Notes: generated by a model not told the origin, from the sequence alone. A stretch of DNA of 64,000 nucleotides from Runella sp. CRIBMP (GCF_009905605.1 NZ_JAAAKZ010000002.1:1090833-1154832), one strand, 5' to 3'; numbered from the stretch's first letter, positions 8,962 to 17,884 are shown. Program-made: numbers and translations.

Positions 8962-9330
8962 ATGTCTGAAGCTGAAAAAAGTAAAGCCCAGTTAGTAATC
9001 GTTACCGGGCTGGTTATCTTTTCGTTTATTTTCAAATCTGCCGCTCTTTATTTGTTATATGCCGCTGGAATCGTGGGAGCTTTGAGTATTTTCGTTCCAG
9101 TTGTTGGCGATTTTATCGTCAAAATTTGGTTCAAAATAGCCGAAGGTCTGGGTTGGTTTAACTCCCGCGTCATCCTTTCGATTATGTTTTATGTGTTTTT
9201 GTGGCCCATCGCCATGCTGTATCGCCTTTCTACCAAGAACCCAATGGGCATCAAACGCCCAACTGGCAACAGCGTATATGTGGAGCGTAACCATACGTAT
9301 GTCAAAAAAGACATGGAGAATATTTGGTAG
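8962..9330 (+). CDS. SxtJ family membrane protein
   Basis: This 122-residue membrane protein has about three hydrophobic segments (VTGLVIFSFIFKSAALYLLY, IVGALSIFVPVVG and RVILSIMFYVFLWPIAML). They are followed by a polar tail, YRLSTKNPMGIKRP, and the terminal NHTYVKKDMENIW. This agrees with the SxtJ family, named after a gene of the saxitoxin cluster and of unknown function. The frame is open from an upstream TTG at 8902, but that part overlaps the hairpin at 8884-8941, so ATG 8962 is preferred. It is the last gene of the carbamoyltransferase cluster. Confidence 0.82.
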   Translation: MSEAEKSKAQLVIVTGLVIFSFIFKSAALYLLYAAGIVGALSIFVPVVGDFIVKIWFKIAEGLGWFNSRVILSIMFYVFLWPIAMLYRLSTKNPMGIKRPTGNSVYVERNHTYVKKDMENIW

Positions 9331-9355
9331 AAAAGAGATAGTCATTATCTCTTTT
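9331..9355. terminator. Bidirectional terminator between SxtJ-like and LOG genes
   Basis: Perfect ten-base arms aaaagagata (9331-9340) and tatctctttt (9346-9355) surround a five-base loop. The hairpin starts right after one stop codon and overlaps the stop codon of the convergent gene. Confidence 0.72.
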
Positions 9356-10094
9356 CCAAAAGCCACCAGATAGGCCGACGACGTTTCTGGATTTGAAAAT
9401 TGGCGGTCAGATACACCCGAATGTGCTCAATGGCTTCGTCGATGTCGTCGGTAACTTTGAGTAAATCTAGGTCTTTGGGCGAGATAGTGCCTTGGTCAGC
9501 CATCTTTTGTAACATCGAAATCATCGGTGTGTAGTATTCTTTGCCAATGACAACCATCGGGAAGTTATGAATCACCCCCGTTTGAATGAGTGTAAGTGTT
9601 TCAAACAGTTCGTCCATGGTGCCTACCCCACCCGGCATAATTACAAAGGCATAAGAGTACTTGACTAAGAGCACTTTACGAATAAAAAAATACTTTATTT
9701 TTACCCACTTTTCCATATATGGGTTTTCTTTTTGTTCAAAAGGAAGCTGTATATTGCACCCCACCGAACGTCCACCACTTTCAAATGCCCCTCGGTTGGC
9801 CGCCTCCATGATACCTGGGCCACCACCCGTCATGATTGTCAGTCCCAATTCCTGCGAAATCCGCCTCCCCAATACACGGGCCTGCTCATAATAAATACTT
9901 CCTTCTTTGAATCGTGCCGAGCCAAACACCGTTACACACGGCCCCACAAAATGTAACGCTCGAATTCCCTTAAAAAACTCCCACACTACCTCCAACAAAA
10001 ACACAAACTCAGAACGTCGGCTCTTGGGGCCTTCTAAAAAATAATATCCTTTGCGTTGGTCAATAAAAGGGCTTTGGGGTTGCTTATCAGTCAT
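9345..10094 (-). CDS. LOG family protein (TIGR00730)
   Basis: This 249-residue Rossmann-like protein has both LOG family signatures, GGGPGIMEAANRGA and PGGVGTMDELFE. The family includes the cytokinin riboside 5'-monophosphate phosphoribohydrolases, which cleave the N-glycosidic bond of nucleoside monophosphates. In bacteria without cytokinins the physiological role is usually nucleotide salvage or unknown. The start is a clear ATG, and the length is in the range of the longer bacterial members. The gene is divergent from the metallo-hydrolase at 10154. Confidence 0.9.
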   Translation of the reverse strand: MTDKQPQSPFIDQRKGYYFLEGPKSRRSEFVFLLEVVWEFFKGIRALHFVGPCVTVFGSARFKEGSIYYEQARVLGRRISQELGLTIMTGGGPGIMEAANRGAFESGGRSVGCNIQLPFEQKENPYMEKWVKIKYFFIRKVLLVKYSYAFVIMPGGVGTMDELFETLTLIQTGVIHNFPMVVIGKEYYTPMISMLQKMADQGTISPKDLDLLKVTDDIDEAIEHIRVYLTANFQIQKRRRPIWWLLEKR

Positions 10095-10153
10095 TGTCGG
10101 TAGTGTTTACAGAATAGTTTAGTAATTTTACGGTTGAATATGATGAAGTAAGT

Positions 10154-10792
10154 ATGATTCAAATACAATCTTTTGTTTTCTCCCCTTTTGAAGAGAATAC
10201 CTACGTGCTTTATGACGAAACCAATGAGGCCGTCATTATTGACCCGGGCTGTCTGATGCAATCAGAAAAAGAAACGTTAGCGCGTTTTATCGAACAAAAA
10301 GGCCTAAAAATAACGATGCTCCTCCAAACACACGCGCATTTAGACCATGTATTTGGCAGTGCGTATGTAAAGCGCAAATATGGCGTAAAAATGTACATGC
10401 ACAAAAACGAGCTTCCAATTTTGGCATCTGTTGAAAGTCGTTGCAATATATGGGGAATCCGAGGCTACGAACCCGTCGAAGCCAATGCTTTTTTGGACGA
10501 AGGAGATGTGGTAAAATTCGGCCATTCAACCCTTGACATTCTGTTTGTGCCTGGCCACGCGCCCGGGCATTTGGCGTTTGTCAACCACGACCAACGTTTC
10601 ATCATTGGGGGCGATGTTTTGTTTAAAGGAAGTGTTGGGCGTACTGATTTTCCACTCTGCGACCCTGCGGCACTCTTGCGAAGCATCAAAACAAAATTTA
10701 TGACCTTGGATGATGATTATCAGGTATTTGCGGGACATATGGAGCCTACCACCATCGGTCGCGAGCGCCGTTCAAATCCCTTTATTAACTGA
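10154..10792 (+). CDS. MBL-fold metallo-hydrolase, glyoxalase II-like
   Basis: This 212-residue beta-lactamase-fold protein has the zinc motif THAHLDH at about residues 56-62. Downstream ligands are His in PGHAPGHLAF, Asp in GGDVLF, and a final His in FAGHMEPTT. Such short members often hydrolyse hydroxyacyl-glutathione or related thioesters, but specificity cannot be read from the sequence. It begins a plus-strand run with pssA, purS and fabH, spaced by 50-80 bases. The start ATG lies 59 bases from the divergent LOG gene. Confidence 0.9.
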   Translation: MIQIQSFVFSPFEENTYVLYDETNEAVIIDPGCLMQSEKETLARFIEQKGLKITMLLQTHAHLDHVFGSAYVKRKYGVKMYMHKNELPILASVESRCNIWGIRGYEPVEANAFLDEGDVVKFGHSTLDILFVPGHAPGHLAFVNHDQRFIIGGDVLFKGSVGRTDFPLCDPAALLRSIKTKFMTLDDDYQVFAGHMEPTTIGRERRSNPFIN

Positions 10793-10852
10793 TTTTTCGG
10801 GCCTATTTATTTTGCAAATTCCTATTTCATCACGGCTACCCATACCATCACT

Positions 10853-11560
10853 ATGCGTCTTTTTACCATTCCAAACCTAATGACCTGCGGCAACCTTCTC
10901 TGTGGGTGTGTGGGGATTGTGTTTAGTTTTCGCGGAGATTTATTGCTTTCGGGGTATTTGATTCTGTTTGCGGGCATACTTGACTTTTTGGATGGTTTTG
11001 TGGCACGGCTGCTGAATCAATCCTCTCCTATCGGCAAAGAACTTGATTCATTGGCCGATATGGTTACGTTTGGTGTGCTGCCTTCCATGATTATCTTTCA
11101 GTTATTGGAACGTACCACCACCTCCATTGACATCGGAGCCATGATGCTTTCGTTTAGTGCATTTATTTTGGCGGTATTTTCGGGTTTACGTTTGGCAAAA
11201 TTCAACATTGATACCCGCCAATCGGATTCATTTATTGGGGTGCCAACGCCCGCCAATGCTATTTTGGTAGCGTCGTTACCGTTTATTCTGCGCAATCACC
11301 CCGAATACGAATCGTGGATTATCAATCAATCCGTTTTGGTAGGTTATACCCTCTTAATGTCGTATTTATTAATCTGTGAACTGCCCCTTTTGGCGTTCAA
11401 ATTCAAGACATTTGGCTGGAAAGACAATCAAATCAAATATATTTTTATCCTTTTGGCGGTGATTTTACTGTTTTTGCTGAAATTTGCAGCCGTTCCTCTG
11501 ATAGTAGCGTTGTATATCCTGCTATCGGTCATAGCCCCCAAACCCCCAAAGGTGGCTTAA
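10853..11560 (+). CDS. pssA: CDP-diacylglycerol--serine O-phosphatidyltransferase
   Basis: This 235-residue integral membrane enzyme joins CDP-diacylglycerol and serine to make phosphatidylserine, the precursor of phosphatidylethanolamine. The CDP-alcohol phosphotransferase motif is complete, with conserved Asp and Gly residues in DFLDGFVARLL and SPIGKELDSLADMVTFG. The N-terminus MRLFTIPNLMTCGNLLCG is typical of PssA. Around six further hydrophobic segments follow. It acts in the cytoplasmic membrane. Confidence 0.92.
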   Translation: MRLFTIPNLMTCGNLLCGCVGIVFSFRGDLLLSGYLILFAGILDFLDGFVARLLNQSSPIGKELDSLADMVTFGVLPSMIIFQLLERTTTSIDIGAMMLSFSAFILAVFSGLRLAKFNIDTRQSDSFIGVPTPANAILVASLPFILRNHPEYESWIINQSVLVGYTLLMSYLLICELPLLAFKFKTFGWKDNQIKYIFILLAVILLFLLKFAAVPLIVALYILLSVIAPKPPKVA

Positions 11561-11609
11561 CAATAAAAAAAACTCCTCCATCGGGGATGGGGGGCCTTAA
11601 TTCAATTCT

Positions 11610-11861
11610 ATGAAATTCATCGCTGAAATCAACGTCATGCCGCAAAAAGAGATTTTGGACCCTCAAGGCAAAGCCGTCAAATTGGGTCTTCACAATTTGG
11701 GTATTGACGACGTGTCAGACGTACGCATTGGCAAACACATCACCATGGCCCTCGATGCCGACTCAGAAGCGGATGCGCAGCAACGCGTCGAAACTGCCTG
11801 CAGCAAATTATTGGCCAATATGATTATGGAAGATTATACATACACGCTGAAAGAAGGCTAA
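11610..11861 (+). CDS. purS: Phosphoribosylformylglycinamidine synthase subunit PurS
   Basis: This 83-residue protein is the small subunit of the three-part FGAM synthase (PurS, PurQ, PurL) of de novo purine synthesis. It carries the family pattern KFIAEINVMPQKEILDPQGK, then VSDVRIGKHI and a C-terminal half with CSKLLANMIMEDYTY. Length is normal. PurQ and PurL are not in this window. Confidence 0.88.
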   Translation: MKFIAEINVMPQKEILDPQGKAVKLGLHNLGIDDVSDVRIGKHITMALDADSEADAQQRVETACSKLLANMIMEDYTYTLKEG

Positions 11862-11940
11862 AAGGGACTGTCTGTTAAGGGGTTAAGTACTCCTGTCGTT
11901 TTTTAACTCTTAACCGAAATACCTTTAACTTCCCACAAAA

Positions 11941-12942
11941 ATGCCTTATTCCAAAATTACAGGTTTAGGTTATTACGTCCCTGAAAAGGTAGTAACCAAC
12001 GATGATTTGACCCAATTGATGGATACTTCCGACCAATGGATTCAGGAACGCACCGGAATCCGTGAGCGGAGGTATTTTACCTACGGCAAAGAAACCAATT
12101 CGAGCATGGCCACCGCCGCCTCGCGGCAGGCCCTCGAACGGGCAGGCTTGCAACCAACCGACGTAGAGATGATTGTCTACGCCACTATTACGCCCGACTA
12201 TTTTTTTCCGGGTTCGGCATTTTTGATGCAGCGAGAATTGGATTTAATCGGAATCCCCGTCATTGACATTCGGGAGCAATGTTCGGGCTTCGTCTATGCC
12301 CTATCAATTGCTGACCAATTCATCAAAACGGGCATGTACAAAACTATCTTGGTGGTAGGGGCTGAAATCCAATCCACTTGGACCGACAAAAGCACTAAAG
12401 GCCGTAACGTAGCCGTTATTTTTGGCGATGGTGCGGGAGCGGCGGTTTTACAGGCCACCGAAGACCCCACGCACCGCATTCTTTCCACTCACCTCCATGC
12501 CGACGGGCGTTTTGCCGAAGACCTCTACGTCAAAGACCCCGGCAGTAGCCGGCCTACCCGCTCTGCTACCAAAGAGATGATTGACGAAGGTGGTTTTGAA
12601 GTAGTTATGAACGGCAATGCGGTGTTTAAACACGCCGTAGTTCGCTTTGCCGAAGCCATCAGAGAAGCATTGGATGCCAACGGCTACCAACCCGAAGATA
12701 TTTCGCTATTGGTGCCCCATCAGGCCAATATTCGCATCAGTGAATACGTGCGCGACCAAATGAAACTGCGGGAAGACCAAGTCATCAGCAACATTCATAA
12801 ATACGGCAACACCACCGCCGCCTCTATTCCCATTGCACTCACCGAAGCCTGGGAAGAAGGCCGCGTAAAAGACGGTGACCTTATTTGCCTTGCCGCTTTC
12901 GGTAGCGGTTTTACGTGGGCATCCGCATTGATAAAGTGGTAG
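11941..12942 (+). CDS. fabH: 3-oxoacyl-ACP synthase III (KAS III)
   Basis: This 333-residue enzyme condenses acetyl-CoA (or a branched acyl-CoA) with malonyl-ACP, starting fatty acid synthesis. The Cys-His-Asn triad is visible: Cys114 in REQCSGFVYA, His in LVPHQANIRI and Asn in IHKYGNTTAASIP. Other family elements are the N-terminal DDLTQLMDTSDQWI and a terminal FGSGFTWASALIKW. The length is normal. Many Bacteroidetes carry several FabH-like proteins, so the housekeeping role is likely but not proven. A 13-base-pair terminator follows. Confidence 0.9.
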   Translation: MPYSKITGLGYYVPEKVVTNDDLTQLMDTSDQWIQERTGIRERRYFTYGKETNSSMATAASRQALERAGLQPTDVEMIVYATITPDYFFPGSAFLMQRELDLIGIPVIDIREQCSGFVYALSIADQFIKTGMYKTILVVGAEIQSTWTDKSTKGRNVAVIFGDGAGAAVLQATEDPTHRILSTHLHADGRFAEDLYVKDPGSSRPTRSATKEMIDEGGFEVVMNGNAVFKHAVVRFAEAIREALDANGYQPEDISLLVPHQANIRISEYVRDQMKLREDQVISNIHKYGNTTAASIPIALTEAWEEGRVKDGDLICLAAFGSGFTWASALIKW

Positions 12943-12944
12943 TA

Positions 12945-12980
12945 AACCGTCGGTCGGTCCATACGAGCCGACCGACGGTT
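12945..12980 (+). terminator. Hairpin terminator after fabH
   Basis: Perfect 13-base arms aaccgtcggtcgg (12945-12957) and ccgaccgacggtt (12968-12980) enclose a ten-base loop directly after the fabH stop codon. Confidence 0.75.
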
Positions 12981-13075
12981 ATAAATTCTTCTGGATTAAG
13001 TGGTACTACCAAACGCGAAGTCCTTGACAGTTTGAAAGGTTTTCACCAACTTGTCGTGACTTAACGTCTTGTACC

Positions 13076-13528
13076 ATGAAAGCATATCATATCCGCCTGC
13101 TCCAATACGAATATTGGGCCAATTCTCGCATTATCGAAGCGCTTGAAAAACTTGACAAACCTCCCGAAAGAGCGGTCCTGCTCACGAGTCATATCCTTAA
13201 CGCCCAAATGGTGTGGTTTACCCGAATTGCCAACGACCATTTGGTGGTAGGGATTTGGGATTTATTGCCAGTTTCGTGGCTCAAAGAAACAGCCGACCTC
13301 AGTTATCACAAATGGGACAGCTACGTTAGAGACCTCGATGAAGCTGAATTTGGCAAAATTATTAAGTATCAAAACACCAAAGGAGAATACTTCGAAACAC
13401 CCCTCGGCGAGATTCTAACGCATTTGAGCCATCACGCTGCCTACCACCGAGGCCAGATTATCGACGCCCTAAAACCCGTACTCAGCCCACTACCCACAAC
13501 AGATTATATTTTGTGGTTGAGGGAGTGA
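13076..13528 (+). CDS. DinB family four-helix protein
   Basis: This 150-residue protein has the DinB/YfiT-like pattern of three metal-binding His: one in LLTSHILNAQ and two in LSHHAAYHRGQII. The aromatic N-terminal element LLQYEYWANSRII is also typical. These proteins form a metal-binding four-helix bundle and often act as thiol-dependent transferases or hydrolases; the substrate here is unknown. It stands alone between the fabH terminator and a 247-base gap in which I see no gene or clear signal. Confidence 0.85.
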   Translation: MKAYHIRLLQYEYWANSRIIEALEKLDKPPERAVLLTSHILNAQMVWFTRIANDHLVVGIWDLLPVSWLKETADLSYHKWDSYVRDLDEAEFGKIIKYQNTKGEYFETPLGEILTHLSHHAAYHRGQIIDALKPVLSPLPTTDYILWLRE

Positions 13529-13775
13529 AATTATTTTCAAAAACAGTTGCAAAGTATTGGACTGCCAACCCACCGACATATATAGGATATAGTAGATGAG
13601 TGTTTTCGAGGCCGATAAACCTTAATTTTACTGGTCTTTGCCCAAGTTCACTTTTATTTTTTCCTTGCCTAAAAGGGGGAGTTTGTAATTAACCGTTATC
13701 TTGGTATTAGAAAAAAAGCCACCTCTTTTACGCTGATTCAAATCAATACTACAATCATATTACGTAATTAATATA

Positions 13776-15161
13776 ATGCCAACCCTTAACCGCCGCGACG
13801 TACTCAAAACCCTTGGTCTGACCGCCGGGGCCGCCGCCCTGACCCCAACCGCCCAAGCCACCGAGATTAGGGAAATCACTTTTCCCGAAAACCCTGATTA
13901 TCTTCCACTTGCTCAGCCCATTACGGCCATTGTGTTGGGGGCAGGAAATCGCGGCAATGTGTATGGACGCTACGCCGTGGCTTACCCCGGCGACGTAAAA
14001 ATGGTAGGCGTGGCCGAGCCAAATGAATTTCGGAATGAGCGCTTTGCCAAAACGCACGGTATTGAATCCGCGCATCGCTTCAAAACGTGGGAGGATGTGT
14101 TTAAAGTACCCAAATTTGCCGATGCCGTCATCATTTCTACGCCCGACACCCTCCACTACGGACCTGCGATGAAAGCGTTGGAAATGGGCTATAATGTATT
14201 GCTTGAAAAGCCCATTTCACCCTCCATGCAGGAGTGTCTGGATATTCTGGCGGCGACAAAGAAATCAAAAAGCATTATTGCGGTCTGTCACGTATTGCGC
14301 TATACGGCATATTTTCGTAAGTTGAAAGAACTTTGCGCTTCGGGCACTTTGGGCGAAATGATCAGTATCAACCACTTAGAAGGCATTGAGCACGTTCACA
14401 TGGCGCACTCATACGTGCGGGGCAATTGGCACGAATCCGAAAAGACAAATCCAATTATCTTAGCAAAATCAAGTCATGATCTAGATATTATGCGTTGGAT
14501 TGCCAACACGCCCGCCAAAACCGTGTCGGCCTATGGAAATCTTAAATGGTTTAAACTCGAAAACGCACCCGTTGGTAGCACCGAGCGCTGTGTGGAAGGC
14601 TGCAAAGTGGAGCGAGAATGTCCATTTTCGGCCATTAAAGTCTATTACGAACAGAAAAAACGTATCCACGTACTTGACGTTCCCGAAGACCCAGCCCTAC
14701 AAGGTCCCGCCATTTTGGAACGGCTCAAAACCTCCAACTACGGCCGTTGTGTTTATCGGATGAACAACGACCAACCCGACCATTACACCAGTATTTTTCA
14801 GTTTGGCAACGGCATTTTAGCTACTTTCGGACTAGAAGCCTTTACGGCTTGGGAAGCTCGTAAGACCCGTGTAATGTTTAGCATGGGAGAAATTGAGGGC
14901 GATAATGATTTAATCAAAGTAACCGATTTTCGTACCAAAGAAGTCACCATCTGGAAAGCCAGCGCCCAGAAGGAATTCAACAATTCCGGTCATGGTGGCG
15001 GCGACCACGGGCTGATGCAAAATTTTGTGCAGGCTGTAGCGCAGAATAATCGTGCCTTATTGACCTCAACCATAGACGCCTCCATTGAAAGTCACGTCAT
15101 GGGTTTTATGGCCGAAGCTAGTCGCAAAAGCGGCAAGTCGATGGACATAAAGCTGGGCTAA
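13776..15161 (+). CDS. Tat-exported Gfo/Idh/MocA family oxidoreductase
   Basis: This 461-residue protein begins with a twin-arginine signal (NRRDVLKTLGLTAGAAAL). An NAD(P)-binding Rossmann domain follows (VLGAGNRGNVYGRYA), with the family's EKP motif in LLEKPISPSM. The second half carries the substrate domain, with HDLDIMRW, where His and Asp are candidate catalytic residues. An unusual Cys-rich insertion (ERCVEGCKVEREC, then CVYRM) suggests a bound metal. Tat export fits a folded protein leaving with its cofactor. Relatives act on sugars or inositols; the exact substrate is unknown. It ends in a terminator shared with the convergent LytTR regulator. Confidence 0.88.
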   Translation: MPTLNRRDVLKTLGLTAGAAALTPTAQATEIREITFPENPDYLPLAQPITAIVLGAGNRGNVYGRYAVAYPGDVKMVGVAEPNEFRNERFAKTHGIESAHRFKTWEDVFKVPKFADAVIISTPDTLHYGPAMKALEMGYNVLLEKPISPSMQECLDILAATKKSKSIIAVCHVLRYTAYFRKLKELCASGTLGEMISINHLEGIEHVHMAHSYVRGNWHESEKTNPIILAKSSHDLDIMRWIANTPAKTVSAYGNLKWFKLENAPVGSTERCVEGCKVERECPFSAIKVYYEQKKRIHVLDVPEDPALQGPAILERLKTSNYGRCVYRMNNDQPDHYTSIFQFGNGILATFGLEAFTAWEARKTRVMFSMGEIEGDNDLIKVTDFRTKEVTIWKASAQKEFNNSGHGGGDHGLMQNFVQAVAQNNRALLTSTIDASIESHVMGFMAEASRKSGKSMDIKLG

Positions 15162-15166
15162 TTCCG

Positions 15167-15213
15167 TAACAATAGGCGTCTGACGGTTCAGAACCGTCAG
15201 ACGCCTATTGTTA
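15167..15213. terminator. Very strong bidirectional terminator
   Basis: A perfect 22-base-pair stem (15167-15188 with 15192-15213) with a three-base loop lies between two convergent genes and includes the stop codon of the LytTR regulator. A/T-rich tracts flank it. Its left arm shares gtctgacggtt with the hairpin at 1708-1752. Confidence 0.88.
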
Positions 15214-15945
15214 TAAACTCAGCATATCTTTAAATCGAATGGCCTGACGACGTGATATTTCGATTTTTTCGCCGCTTCCGCGCAATGTCACCAACAATCC
15301 ACCCGAAAACCAAGGTTCGATTTTGTCAATCCACTGCAAATTTATGATGTGTTTACGGTTGGCCCTGAAAAAAGAAATCGGATCCAAACGTTCTTCAAGG
15401 GCATTCAATGACTTGAGAACAAGCGGCTTTTGATCGTCAAAATGCAGTCGAACATAATTGCCCATGGATTCAAAAAGACGAACTTTTCCAAGTTTGACAA
15501 ACCAACATTTTTCACCGTCTTTGATGAAAACTTGGTCATTTTCACCCAACATTTTGCGCTCCGAAATTGAATCATGGTCGTGTTTACGGTCCAATTCTTC
15601 AAACACCCGATGAACAGCTTCGCTTAGTCTAGGCAGGTCAATGGGTTTGAGGATGTAATCTAGCGCATTGTATTCGAAGGCTTTGAGGGCGTATTCGTCG
15701 TAAGCAGTGGTAAAAATAACTTCTGGGATGGTGTCATCTTCCAGCGCTTCCAAGAGTTCAAAACCGTTTTTGCCTGGCATCTGAATATCCAAAAACAATA
15801 GGTCAGGACGGAGTTCATTCACCATTTTGATGGCCTCATCGGCATTGGCCGCTTCACCAACGACTTCAATTTTGGGGAAATTTTCGAGCAAGCGGCGTAG
15901 CTCATTGCGGGCGAGCCTTTCATCGTCAATAATAAGGGCTTTCAT
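15211..15945 (-). CDS. LytTR-family response regulator
   Basis: This 244-residue regulator has a receiver domain, with phospho-acceptor Asp in LLFLDIQMPGKNG and Lys in LDYILKPIDLPR. A C-terminal LytTR DNA-binding domain contains RLFESMGNYVRLHF and FFRANRKHIINL. It lies 44 bases downstream of a LytS/YehU-like kinase, its evident partner. LytTR regulators bind short direct repeats and in this phylum often control envelope or polysaccharide genes; the targets here are not known. Its stop codon lies within the terminator hairpin. Confidence 0.92.
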   Translation of the reverse strand: MKALIIDDERLARNELRRLLENFPKIEVVGEAANADEAIKMVNELRPDLLFLDIQMPGKNGFELLEALEDDTIPEVIFTTAYDEYALKAFEYNALDYILKPIDLPRLSEAVHRVFEELDRKHDHDSISERKMLGENDQVFIKDGEKCWFVKLGKVRLFESMGNYVRLHFDDQKPLVLKSLNALEERLDPISFFRANRKHIINLQWIDKIEPWFSGGLLVTLRGSGEKIEISRRQAIRFKDMLSL

Positions 15946-15989
15946 TAGCTGATGTTTAGGGTGATTTAGATGTTAGGTGATGTTATGTT

Positions 15990-17093
15990 TTATGATTGGC
16001 TTTTTGCAATGGGTTTAGCTGCGGTATTCCGAAAGACGCCTTCGGTCTGAGTGGGCAAAATAACTTCCGCCCTAACGACATCTTCCGACTCCTGAAATAT
16101 TCTGAACCTTGCTGACTCGTCCCCGTAAATTAATTGCAGACGACGCTCGGTATTGGCCAACCCAAACCCGCTGGCCTCTTTGTGTTTTTCCAAATCGTTG
16201 TCTTTTTTAACCAACGTGCCCGTATTACGAATGTGAATATGCACATAATTACCCTCCAAAAAAGAGGTCACCTGCACAAATCCGCCACTGACCGCTTTCT
16301 GAACTCCGTGCTTGATGGCGTTTTCGACCAGCGTCTGGAGCATCATCGGCGGCACTTGTAGATAGAGGGTTTTGGGGTCGATGTGAAAATCCGCCATTAG
16401 CCGGTCTTCATAACGAACCTTTTCAAGGGCTAAATAATCTTCGACGGTTTTTAATTCTTCGCGTAATTCAACCGTTTTTCGGCGGTCGGCCAATAGCGAA
16501 TTACGTAAAATATTGGATAATTGAGTAACACTTTGCTGCGCTTTTGAAGGGTCTTCCGACACCAACGCCCGAATAGAATTGAGCGCATTGAACACAAAAT
16601 GGGGATTTAATTGCGAACGCAGGATTTTGGCCTCCGTTTCTTTTACCGACGTTTTGAGCAGAATTTTCTCAATTTCGGTATCTCTCATGCTTTCTACATA
16701 ATGATAAATGGTGTAGCTCAACACCCACATAAACATGCTCTTGCTCCATGAAAGCCAAAGCGAAAAAAATATATAAGGCTGACTTCTAACTACTTCCTTA
16801 AAAGTATGAATATCTATCGGGAAGTTCATGAGCGTCATAATGAGGCCCAGAAGTAACCCAGACAGTATCACTCGTGGGACCAACTTATACAAGGGTTGCG
16901 CAACCCAATTACGTTCACGAACCACCAAACGATAAAAATGGGTGAGTAAAATGCAGACCAAAATACTGGCAATTGCAAAGTAGAACATCTCCCACGTAAA
17001 TTCGTCTTCGAGGCTATAAACCCAAAGTTCATAAAACATGAGCGCCGTCCAACTGCCTACTTGGCAAGCCCAATATATTCTTTTTTTCGACAT
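15990..17093 (-). CDS. LytS/YehU-type sensor histidine kinase
   Basis: This 367-residue kinase has four N-terminal membrane segments (to about residue 130). The His_kinase domain contains the phospho-acceptor in LRSQLNPHFVFNALNSIRAL. The HATPase has LQTLVENAIKHGVQ as N box and SGFGLANTERRLQLIYG as G box. It precedes the LytTR regulator and forms a two-component pair with it. No extracellular sensor domain is visible, so the signal is probably sensed within or at the membrane. Its start is 50 bases from the divergent rfbC gene. Confidence 0.92.
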   Translation of the reverse strand: MSKKRIYWACQVGSWTALMFYELWVYSLEDEFTWEMFYFAIASILVCILLTHFYRLVVRERNWVAQPLYKLVPRVILSGLLLGLIMTLMNFPIDIHTFKEVVRSQPYIFFSLWLSWSKSMFMWVLSYTIYHYVESMRDTEIEKILLKTSVKETEAKILRSQLNPHFVFNALNSIRALVSEDPSKAQQSVTQLSNILRNSLLADRRKTVELREELKTVEDYLALEKVRYEDRLMADFHIDPKTLYLQVPPMMLQTLVENAIKHGVQKAVSGGFVQVTSFLEGNYVHIHIRNTGTLVKKDNDLEKHKEASGFGLANTERRLQLIYGDESARFRIFQESEDVVRAEVILPTQTEGVFRNTAAKPIAKSQS

Positions 17094-17115
17094 TCGAGCA
17101 AATTAGCTAATTTTG
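17085..17115 (+). promoter_or_regulatory. Possible rfbC promoter
   Basis: TAATTTTG at 17108-17115 matches the Bacteroidetes -7 consensus and lies 29 bases before the rfbC ATG. The upstream half is only a T run (17081-17087), so the -33 match is weak. Confidence 0.4.
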
Positions 17116-17143
17116 TACTGGATATTCAATTATATACTCACTG

Positions 17144-17689
17144 ATGCAAGTTATTAAAAAATCCATCGAAGGGCTGTTGGAAATTATACCAACGGTTTAT
17201 AAAGATGAAAGAGGGTCTTTTTTCGAGAATTACAATCGTCAGCTCTTCGAAGCCAATGGCCTGCCCACCCATTTTGTTCAAGACAATCAATCATTTTCTA
17301 AAAAGGGAGTTGTTCGCGGTTTACATTTTCAACGTGCCCCTCATGCACAGGGAAAATTGGTACGGGTGATTGTAGGGCGGGTACTGGATATCGCCGTCGA
17401 CATTCGCCCCGATTCGCCGACTTTCGGGCAATACGAAGCCGTCGAATTGGATGGAGAACGAAATAATATGTTTTACATTCCCGAAGGTTTTGCCCACGGG
17501 TTTGCCGCGCTGGAAGACTCCATTTTTAGTTATAAATGCACCAATCTTTATCATAAAGTTTCGGAAGGTGGCATCCTCTGGAATGATGCAGAACTCAACA
17601 TTGATTGGCAGGTTTCTGACCCAATTGTATCCGAAAAAGATGTGCTTTTACCTTCCTTTAAAGCCCTTTTTGAGCAGATGCATCCATAG
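17144..17689 (+). CDS. rfbC: dTDP-4-dehydrorhamnose 3,5-epimerase
   Basis: This 181-residue cupin-fold enzyme is the epimerase of dTDP-L-rhamnose synthesis. It has the family elements DERGSFFENYNR, the catalytic-His segment KKGVVRGLHFQRAPHAQGKL, DIAVDIRPDSPTFGQ and the PEGFAHGFAALED segment. The length matches RfbC. No other rml genes are nearby, but a CpsB-type capsule phosphatase follows, which suggests a role in surface polysaccharide. Confidence 0.92.
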   Translation: MQVIKKSIEGLLEIIPTVYKDERGSFFENYNRQLFEANGLPTHFVQDNQSFSKKGVVRGLHFQRAPHAQGKLVRVIVGRVLDIAVDIRPDSPTFGQYEAVELDGERNNMFYIPEGFAHGFAALEDSIFSYKCTNLYHKVSEGGILWNDAELNIDWQVSDPIVSEKDVLLPSFKALFEQMHP

Positions 17690-17884
17690 CAATTTATGTA
17701 CCAATATGACTATCTTATCCCAATAAATTCACCTATTTTATATCCCATTCAGATATTATATGCCATAACAAACCAATTATCAAGGTATTAGGATTTATTT
17801 TTTTTACCCTTCTACTTTGGCACAATTCGTGACCATTGAAACGATTAAAAGCTTGTTTACCCTTGTCACGAATTGAAAAATCTC

